The notes beneath the pieces are model-generated. The model saw only the letters and a list, made by a program, of their open reading frames with translations. It was not told where the DNA came from and ran no database searches. The position numbers were made by a program, and so were the translations under genes. 6,380 nucleotides of DNA from Fibrobacter succinogenes (GTDB taxonomy: Bacteria; Fibrobacterota; Fibrobacteria; Fibrobacterales; CADBQJ01), in the NCBI GenBank assembly GCA_902796785.1, contig CADBQJ010000154.1, positions 1-6,380 on the forward strand, read 5' to 3'. Shown here piece by piece: positions 1-4,867 of this stretch; within the stretch, counting starts at the first letter, position 1, and every line of letters begins with the position of its first letter.

Positions 1-72
1 GGAAACGTCGTCGGCGCAGGCGGCGAGCAGCGCGGCGAGAAAGAGGGAAAGAAGAAGACATTCGCGTTTCAT
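1..72 (-). CDS. N-terminus of a lipoprotein (partial, runs off left edge)
   Basis: On the minus strand an ATG at 72-70 opens a frame that stays open to the window edge. The 24 visible residues form a lipoprotein signal peptide: a short basic start (MKREC), a Leu/Ala-rich core, and a lipobox LAAC with Cys19 as the likely lipidated residue, followed by ADDVS. Aspartates soon after the Cys are present, but inner- versus outer-membrane sorting cannot be judged without knowing the organism. No mature domain is visible, so the function is unknown. No Shine-Dalgarno site precedes the ATG. The upstream sequence TAAATTTGTTCCC closely resembles that before the hydrolase start at 904, and the composite repeat begins about 13 bp upstream. 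Confidence 0.72.
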   Translation of the reverse strand, partial: MKRECLLLSLFLAALLAACADDVS

Positions 73-77
73 GGGAA

Positions 78-85
78 CAAATTTA
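78..85 (-). promoter_or_regulatory. Possible -10-like element before the lipoprotein gene
   Basis: The minus strand reads TAAATTTG, ending 5 bp before the ATG. A terminator lies upstream at 149-175, so any promoter dedicated to the lipoprotein gene must fall between 73 and about 148. TAAATT has four of six matches to a sigma-70-type -10 box, and TAAATTTG also fits the TAnnTTTG pattern known from Bacteroidota promoters. If real, transcription would begin almost at the ATG, giving a leaderless mRNA, which fits the missing Shine-Dalgarno site. No convincing -35 box is visible in the heptamer repeat behind it. This is inference. Confidence 0.25.
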
Positions 86-238
86 GATCAGGGATCAGTG
101 GTTAGGGATCAGGTCTCAGTGCGGACAATCGCCTGCGGCAACGAACGAAAAAGGGCTCCTTTCCGGAGCCCTTTTCAATATCAGGCGCGCAGCGCGTTGC
201 TACGCACTAATCCCTGATCCCTAAGACCTGATCCCTAA
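85..238. repeat. Composite palindromic repeat, copy 1 (heptamer arms around a terminator core)
   Basis: The left arm (about 85-118) is built of 7-bp words such as GGGATCA, GGTTAGG and GGTCTCA. The core (119-208) starts GTGCGG and ends CGCACT, so its ends are complementary. The right arm (about 207-238) carries the same words as their reverse complement (TAATCCC, TGATCCC, AAGACCTG), so the whole unit is an imperfect inverted repeat. Inside the core an accessory stem, 137-143 with 195-201, brackets the terminator hairpin at 149-175. The core matches copy 2 (966-1056) with roughly ten differences and one 1-nt indel by eye. The right arm overlaps the 3' end of the hydrolase gene, including its stop. 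No transposase and no clear target-site duplication is seen. It is probably a dispersed intergenic element, but its family is not recognised. Confidence 0.85.
149..175 (-). terminator. Intrinsic terminator (bidirectional) after the hydrolase gene
   Basis: An 11-bp perfect stem, AAAAGGGCTCC (149-159) with GGAGCCCTTTT (165-175), closes a 5-nt loop, TTTCC. Read on the minus strand, the hairpin is followed by TTTTTCGTTCG, a good U-tract for ending the hydrolase transcript about 45 bp after its stop. On the plus strand the stem ends in TTTT, so it could also act in that direction. It is the heart of composite repeat copy 1. Confidence 0.85.
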
Positions 239-904
239 AAAATCCCCCACCACCCGGTTGAATTCGTCCGGGTTGCGGTTCGCGACGAAGTGGTCGCCCT
301 TCACGATCGCCAGCTTCGCGCCGGGGATGTTCCCCGCGATGAGGCGCGTGTGGCTCTCCTTCACCATGTCGTCGGTTCCCGCGACGACGAGCGTCGGCGC
401 CGAGATCTTCGCGAGGTCGGCCGCGGGAATGGCCGGGTCGTCGACCATCAGCCGCAGCATCTCGGCGTTCGCCCGCGCCTTCGGACTCCATCGCGCGAAG
501 AACCGCGCGATCCGGTACCCGATTTCGATCGGCAGCTGCGTCGTCCGCTTGATTCCCGAGGCGTCCAGGTTCCCGCCGTTCAGGACCAGCCTGCCGACCC
601 GCTCCGGATGGGCCAGCGCGAAGAGCATGGCGACGTTCGCGCCGTCGGAGAATCCCAGGAGGTCGGCCTTCTCCAGGCCGCGCGCGTCCATGAACGCCAG
701 CAGGTCCTCGGCGAACTGCCGGAGCGTGAAGGGGGCGTCGCCCCGAGGCGTCCGGCCGTGGCCGCGCGAGTCGAGCGCGATGACGCGCCGCGCGGCGGAG
801 AAGGGCTCCATCTGGTTCGCGAAGTAGCCGTGCTCCTCGCCGTTCCCGTGCAGGAGAATCAGGGGGAACCCCGAGCCCATTTCCACGAAATATTGTTCGA
901 GCAT
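221..904 (-). CDS. Alpha/beta hydrolase, 227 aa
   Basis: This is a cytoplasmic serine hydrolase of the alpha/beta-hydrolase fold with no signal peptide. Visible landmarks in order are the oxyanion-hole strand LILLHGNG (residues 15-22), the DSRGHGRT segment (45-52), the nucleophile elbow GFSDG (84-88, Ser86), the acid in AGTDDM (Asp179, or possibly Asp178) and the base in GDHF (His205). The lid region (about 112-165) is short and helical. Length and layout fit the small esterase/lactonase-like branch, but the substrate cannot be named. From memory, the overall pattern resembles hydrolases common in Firmicutes, which hints at transfer. The start ATG has no Shine-Dalgarno site. The last residues, about GIRS, and the TAG stop are encoded by the heptamer arm of repeat copy 1, so the native C-terminus may have been replaced by repeat sequence. 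Repeat copies flank it on both sides. Confidence 0.92.
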   Translation of the reverse strand: MLEQYFVEMGSGFPLILLHGNGEEHGYFANQMEPFSAARRVIALDSRGHGRTPRGDAPFTLRQFAEDLLAFMDARGLEKADLLGFSDGANVAMLFALAHPERVGRLVLNGGNLDASGIKRTTQLPIEIGYRIARFFARWSPKARANAEMLRLMVDDPAIPAADLAKISAPTLVVAGTDDMVKESHTRLIAGNIPGAKLAIVKGDHFVANRNPDEFNRVVGDFLGIRS

Positions 905-910
905 GGGATG

Positions 911-916
911 AATTTA
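911..916 (-). promoter_or_regulatory. Possible -10-like element before the hydrolase
   Basis: The minus strand reads TAAATT, ending 6 bp before the ATG at 904. This is nearly the same placement as the TAAATTTG before the lipoprotein gene (78-85). The shared sequence TAAATT, a few bases, then TCCCATG occurs at both starts, and neither has a Shine-Dalgarno site. A terminator at 999-1019 isolates the hydrolase from the gene behind it, so a promoter is expected within 905-998. No -35 box is evident, and the functional reading is inference. Confidence 0.22.
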
Positions 917-1088
917 GTGATTAGGGATCAGGGGGCAGGGATTAGGGATTAGGGATCAGGGATTAGTGCGGATAATGGCCTTCGGCAACGAACGAAAAAG
1001 GGCTCCTTTCCGGAGCCCTCTTCTTCCATCAGGCGCGCAGCGCGTTGCCACGCACTGAGACCTAAGACCTGAGACCTGATCCCTGATC
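913..1088. repeat. Composite palindromic repeat, copy 2 (heptamer arms around a terminator core)
   Basis: This has the same architecture and orientation as copy 1. The left arm (about 918-965) is longer here, with nearly continuous 7-bp words GGGATTA and GGGATCA and one degenerate GGGGGCA. The core is 966-1056, with GTGCG (966-970) facing CGCAC (1051-1055) and a perfect 7-bp accessory stem GGCAACG (984-990) with CGTTGCC (1043-1049) around the terminator. The right arm (1055-1088) contains GAGACCT, AAGACCT, GAGACCT, GATCCCT and GATCA, the reverse complement of left-arm words. It fills almost the entire gap between the hydrolase start and the stop of the membrane-anchored protein gene at 1091. 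Confidence 0.87.
999..1019 (-). terminator. Intrinsic terminator after the small-protein operon
   Basis: The stem AGGGCTCC (999-1006) pairs with GGAGCCCT (1012-1019) around the loop TTTCC. On the minus strand it is followed by TTTTCGTTCG, a reasonable U-tract to end the transcript of the gene whose stop is at 1091. On the plus strand the tail is TCTTCTTCC, weaker than in copy 1, because a C at 1020 interrupts the extended A/T part of the stem. It is the core hairpin of repeat copy 2. Confidence 0.8.
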
Positions 1089-1090
1089 AA

Positions 1091-1579
1091 TCAGCCCTCT
1101 TCGTCCTCCGCTTCGGGCGCTTCCATGACCGGTTCGACCATGCCGCTGCGGCCCAGGAGCGAATTGACGTCGACGTCGGCCAGCTGGCCCGCTTCGTCGA
1201 AGCGGAGGGTGATGGAGTTCTTCTTCCAGGCCACCTTCCACATGTCGATCTTCTTGCCGTCGAATCCCTTCTTGGAGATGTCCTGCACGAAGCCGCCGAG
1301 TTCCTCGGGGAGGTTGGTCTTCTGCCAGCCCTTGACCGTCTTGATGACGGAGGGACGGTCCTTGGGGCCGTCGAGCAGCTGCAGCGAGAGCTGCCAGAGC
1401 CTGGCGTTCACCTTGGCGTCGGAGAGCTGGGTCCGCGCCCAGTCGTGGATGCCGTCGGCCTGCTTCTGCTGGAGTTCGCGGGCCTGGTCCATGTAGTCCG
1501 CCTTCTGGCCGACCACGGCCCAGTAGACGAGGAACGCGTCGAGGAGGAAAACGCCGATCATGAAGATTTTCTTGAGCAT
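1091..1579 (-). CDS. Small membrane-anchored protein of unknown function, 162 aa
   Basis: The start ATG is preceded by AAGGAGG with 5-bp spacing, a strong ribosome binding site. The protein has a basic N-terminus (MLKK), one hydrophobic helix at about residues 5-23, then a charged, mainly helical domain (30-100), a short strand-like block KVAWKKNSITLRF (115-127), VDVNSLL (136-142), and an acidic tail rich in Glu and Asp (150-162). It looks anchored in the inner membrane with the rest outside, or it is an uncleaved signal anchor. The block around W118 and VD136-137 matches the upstream neighbour's VGWPDRAIVLEF and VDASAL, so the two seem to be diverged paralogues. The genes are 10 bp apart, this one second, and surely co-transcribed. 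No known family is recognised. Confidence 0.85.
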   Translation of the reverse strand: MLKKIFMIGVFLLDAFLVYWAVVGQKADYMDQARELQQKQADGIHDWARTQLSDAKVNARLWQLSLQLLDGPKDRPSVIKTVKGWQKTNLPEELGGFVQDISKKGFDGKKIDMWKVAWKKNSITLRFDEAGQLADVDVNSLLGRSGMVEPVMEAPEAEDEEG

Positions 1580-1584
1580 CTCGG

Positions 1585-1591
1585 CCTCCTT
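1585..1591 (-). promoter_or_regulatory. Ribosome binding site overlapping the upstream stop
   Basis: AAGGAGG on the minus strand, 5 bp before the ATG at 1579, fixes that start. Its first two bases are the last two of the TAA stop (1592-1590) of the preceding gene, so translation of the pair is probably coupled. Confidence 0.85.
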
Positions 1592-1994
1592 ATTCCGCGA
1601 CGAGCGCGGAGGCGTCCACGCCGGTCATCAGGCGGTTGTTGAATTCGAGGACGATGGCGCGGTCGGGCCAGCCCACGGTGATCCTGGAGCCTTCGGCGGT
1701 CGCCTTGGGATAGCCGGTGGAGTCCACCACCAGCAGCGCGTTGACGGCTTCCATCGCGGCCACGCTGTCGGGACCGCTCTTCTTGGCCGTGACGGCGATT
1801 TCCCACAGCAGGTTGTTGCGGGCGAGCGTGCGCTCCACGTCCCGCTTTTCGTCGAGGAGCTTGGCCCCTTCGGCCTTCTTCCAGGCGCTCGCGGCGCTCT
1901 TGGCGGAGGGCTTGACGACGGCGAGCAGCGCGGCGACCAGCCCGACGGCGACGACCAGCCCGATGGCGATTCCTACAGTCGTGTTCAGTTTCAT
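1590..1994 (-). CDS. Small membrane-anchored protein of unknown function, 134 aa
   Basis: This is the first gene of a two-gene unit. It begins MKLNTT and has one long Ala/Val/Leu/Gly helix (about residues 6-28), either a signal anchor or an uncleaved signal. A Lys/Ala-rich linker (30-45) follows, then a helical stretch with LLWEIAV (62-68), and a C-terminal strand-like block VGWPDRAIVLEFNN (107-120) ending VDASALVAE (126-134). The LLW and VGW...VLEF...VD landmarks recur in order in the downstream gene, which supports an ancient tandem duplication with a longer insert in the second copy. The start ATG has only a weak AGG upstream. The 77-bp gap to the divergent plus-strand start probably holds its promoter. 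The function is unknown. Confidence 0.83.
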   Translation of the reverse strand: MKLNTTVGIAIGLVVAVGLVAALLAVVKPSAKSAASAWKKAEGAKLLDEKRDVERTLARNNLLWEIAVTAKKSGPDSVAAMEAVNALLVVDSTGYPKATAEGSRITVGWPDRAIVLEFNNRLMTGVDASALVAE

Positions 1995-2071
1995 CCGGAC
2001 CTACCGGTTAAGTGGACGGGGCGAATTTTGCTAGTTTCCCCCAACAGAAAACTACACAAAAGAGAGCGAAA
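1995..2071. promoter_or_regulatory. Divergent intergenic region, likely promoters in both directions
   Basis: This 77-bp gap separates the starts of two divergently transcribed genes (ATG at 1994 on minus, ATG at 2072 on plus). Its right part (2022-2071) is clearly richer in A and T than the surrounding coding DNA, as expected for promoters. I see no pair of -35 and -10 boxes good enough to name. A weak purine stretch, AGAGAG (2061-2066), 5 bp before the plus-strand ATG may serve as its ribosome binding site. Confidence 0.45.
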
Positions 2072-2581
2072 ATGGGCCGAATCGCCGAAAATGACCCCGC
2101 CTTTTTACTCAAGGAGAACGTCCGGATCCTCCTGACCTCGGTCCACGAGACCCAGAAGAAGGTGCTGGGCTTTTCCTGGCGCAAGCTGTTCCCCTTCAAC
2201 ATCTATTTCCGCAAAATCGACTTTCCGGCCTACGCCCGCTACCTGGCCAAGGTGCGCGAGGCCCTCGACGAGCAACGCCACGCCTGCCTGAACCACCCCG
2301 CGCGCGAGCTTTCGCCGGAGCACAAGCGCTTTTTCAACGCCATGGAGCACTACCTGCTCCCCCTGGGCGAATCGGTGGACCACCTGCGCGAAATCGCGCT
2401 GATGATGGCCGACCAGGCCGCGCTGGGCGAAATCAACGCCGAGACGGCCCGCTACGGCGAAAGCTGCAAGAGCTACCACGATCGGGCCGGCGAACTGGCC
2501 CGCACCTGGTCGGAGCTCGTGAACGCCCGCGGCGAAAAGGAACCCTCCGCCGAAGCGGAGGGCGGCAGGAAGGCGGAATAG
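2072..2581 (+). CDS. Uncharacterised soluble helical protein, 169 aa
   Basis: This is the only plus-strand gene. I take the ATG at 2072 as the start. An in-frame GTG at 2012 would add 20 residues, but it would begin only 17 bp from the divergent gene's ATG and sweep away the AT-rich intergenic region. The product has no signal peptide or membrane helix. It is predicted to be largely helical, with aromatic/basic segment FSWRKLFPFNIYFRK (34-48), then amphipathic helices with HKRFFNAMEHYLLPL (84-98) and a C-terminal helix to about 152. A low-complexity Glu/Ala/Gly tail (154-169) follows. A stop-to-stop gap of 6 bp separates it from the convergent diguanylate cyclase gene. No catalytic motif is evident and no family is recognised. 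Confidence 0.8.
   Translation: MGRIAENDPAFLLKENVRILLTSVHETQKKVLGFSWRKLFPFNIYFRKIDFPAYARYLAKVREALDEQRHACLNHPARELSPEHKRFFNAMEHYLLPLGESVDHLREIALMMADQAALGEINAETARYGESCKSYHDRAGELARTWSELVNARGEKEPSAEAEGGRKAE
2535..2562 (-). terminator. UUCG-loop terminator of the diguanylate cyclase transcript
   Basis: CCCTCCGC (2543-2550) and GCGGAGGG (2555-2562) form a perfect 8-bp stem. On the minus strand the loop is TTCG closed by C and G, the exceptionally stable UUCG tetraloop. It is followed on that strand by TTCCTTTTC, an imperfect U-tract. The position, about 25 bp beyond the cyclase stop, suits an intrinsic terminator. It lies inside the coding sequence of the convergent plus-strand gene, in the stretch for its Glu/Ala-rich tail. 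Confidence 0.6.
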
Positions 2582-2587
2582 CCGGGA

Positions 2588-3448
<861 letters not shown>

Positions 3449-3453
3449 GGCCA

Positions 3454-3458
3454 CTCCC
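3454..3458 (-). promoter_or_regulatory. Ribosome binding site choosing the cyclase start
   Basis: GGGAG on the minus strand, 5 bp before the ATG at 3448. The alternative upstream ATG at 3484 follows TTATCTTCCGG, with no comparable site, so this motif favours the shorter protein. Confidence 0.6.
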
Positions 3459-3502
3459 GAATCGAGTCCCGCTCCAAGGGACATCCGGAAGATAACAAAG
3501 AA

Positions 3503-4867
3503 CTAGAACCGGCTTTCCCAGGAGAGGTGCAAAACGGCGTCCGTAAGCGAAAAATTTGCACCCGGCCAGCCCGCCGCCAGGCCCACCGTCTGGCCTTCGC
3601 GGCTCCAGCGCGCGCCCGCGCCCCAGCCCCAGCGGCGGACCTCGGTCCCGGGCGCGGAGAGGGCCCAGTCGAAGGCGCCGTCGAGGAACGGGAAGAAGGC
3701 GACCGACGCGGCGGGGCTCCATTCGGGCTGCAGCGAGAAGAGCGCGTAGGAGGCGCTGCGGAAGGCCTGCTCGCGGTAGCCGCGCAGCGAGTTCGCGCCG
3801 CCCCAGTCGTAGGCGCTCTCGGGGCGGAGCCCGGCCCTCCAGGGCCAGCGGCTGGCGACGCGGCCGCGCGCGCGGAGCGCCAGGGCGCGCGGCGTGACGC
3901 GGGTCAGCCAGTCCCATCGCGCCGAGCAGAGCAGCCAGGGGTCCTCGGAGCCGGAATGGCGCCAGGAGAACTCCGCGCCGAGCCGTCCGCCGCGCGCGGC
4001 GACGGGAAGCGGATCGCGGAGGTCGGCCGTCGCCTCCACGCTCCCCCACCACGAATCGCGCGTTTCGCCGCCGCCTCCGGCGGGACGTTCCTCCACGCGC
4101 TCGCCGCCGGCCTTCAGCGCCGCGCCCAGGACCGCGCCCTCCCACTCCAGCGCCGCCTCGCCGCGGAAGGAGTCGAACTCGTCCGTTTCGCTGCGCACCG
4201 CGGCGGAAACGCGGAGCGCGGGGCCGAGCGCGAAGAGCGGCGGCTCGCGGAAGGAGAGCTCGGCCACCAGGCGCTCGGAGAGCGAGCTGTAGCGGAAGGA
4301 GAGGTCGCGCGCCGTCCCGAGGAGATTCAGCCACTCGACCGCGACCACGCCGCTGGGGAGGTCGCGCCCCTCCTCGGTCGCCAGGTCGACGCGCAGCGTG
4401 GCGGTGGGGGCGTCGCGCATCGAGAACTCGGGGCGCAGCAGGTTGCGGCGCGGGACGGCGCGCCACCGCGCCGGGGCCGTGGGGACGAAATAGCCGGTGC
4501 GCAGCACCTTGCGCTCCATCTCCTCGAGCGCGCCCGGACGCCAGAACCGCCCGGCGCGCCATCCCGCGAGCCGCGCGAAGACGGCGTCGGAGCTGCGGCT
4601 GCTGTCGACGTTGACGGGCGCGGCCACCAGGTGGCGCTCGCCGGGCTCCTCGTCGCACGAGAGGCGCCAGGAGGAGGAGTCGCGCTCGGCGACGATCGTC
4701 ACCCGCGCGAAGGGATACCCTTCGGAGCGGGCTTCGAGGCGGCGCTGCGCGAGCTCCTTCAACGCGACGGTGTCGAGCCGGTCCGTCCGCGGCGCCACGG
4801 GGCACGGCTCCGCGGACGAGAGGGCCGCGGCGAGGAGGACGCAGAGGGCGAGGGTTCTAGAAGACAC
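3503..4867 (-). CDS. Omp85-family outer-membrane protein (BamA/TamA-like), 454 aa
   Basis: This is an outer-membrane barrel of the family that inserts or exports proteins or lipids. The signal peptide is residues 1-19, cleaved near SSA/E. Two short POTRA-like segments follow: one with GYPFARV (50-56), the second (about 87-130) with an RTGYF (123-127) signature. The barrel starts near 155. It includes NLLGTARDL (181-189), ELSFREPP (203-210), the hallmark GGANSLRGY (356-364; RGY is the conserved lid-loop motif) and FLDGAFDW (394-401). It ends with LHLSWESRF, an aromatic C-terminal beta-signal. At about 300 residues the barrel is compact for a 16-strand Omp85. The GTG start is supported by GGAGGG 5 bp upstream and overlaps the preceding stop by 11 bp, so the two genes are probably translated together. 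The true client is unknown; the neighbouring barrel protein is one candidate. Confidence 0.88.
   Translation of the reverse strand: MSSRTLALCVLLAAALSSAEPCPVAPRTDRLDTVALKELAQRRLEARSEGYPFARVTIVAERDSSSWRLSCDEEPGERHLVAAPVNVDSSRSSDAVFARLAGWRAGRFWRPGALEEMERKVLRTGYFVPTAPARWRAVPRRNLLRPEFSMRDAPTATLRVDLATEEGRDLPSGVVAVEWLNLLGTARDLSFRYSSLSERLVAELSFREPPLFALGPALRVSAAVRSETDEFDSFRGEAALEWEGAVLGAALKAGGERVEERPAGGGGETRDSWWGSVEATADLRDPLPVAARGGRLGAEFSWRHSGSEDPWLLCSARWDWLTRVTPRALALRARGRVASRWPWRAGLRPESAYDWGGANSLRGYREQAFRSASYALFSLQPEWSPAASVAFFPFLDGAFDWALSAPGTEVRRWGWGAGARWSREGQTVGLAAGWPGANFSLTDAVLHLSWESRF

Noticed and set aside
258..952. Two plus-strand reading frames opposite the hydrolase
   Set aside because: They are antisense shadows of a gene with a full catalytic triad. 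They are rich in Arg/Ser/Ala with no motifs, and one is partly translated repeat.
918..965. Telomere-like TTAGGG repeats
   Set aside because: TTAGGG occurs because it spans adjoining GGGATTA words. The period is 7 rather than 6, the words are degenerate, and the context is a bacterial intergenic gap.
85..1088. CRISPR array
   Set aside because: There are only two long copies, separated by a gene. The 7-bp words are far too short and there are no unique spacers.
85..1088. Composite transposon carrying the hydrolase
   Set aside because: No transposase, no recognisable insertion-sequence ends and no target duplications are visible. The copies are direct repeats, so recombination is possible, but an active transposon is not supported.
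2012..2071. GTG start for the plus-strand gene at 2012
   Set aside because: It would place the start 17 bp from the divergent ATG and turn the AT-rich intergenic region into coding sequence. The ATG at 2072 fits better.
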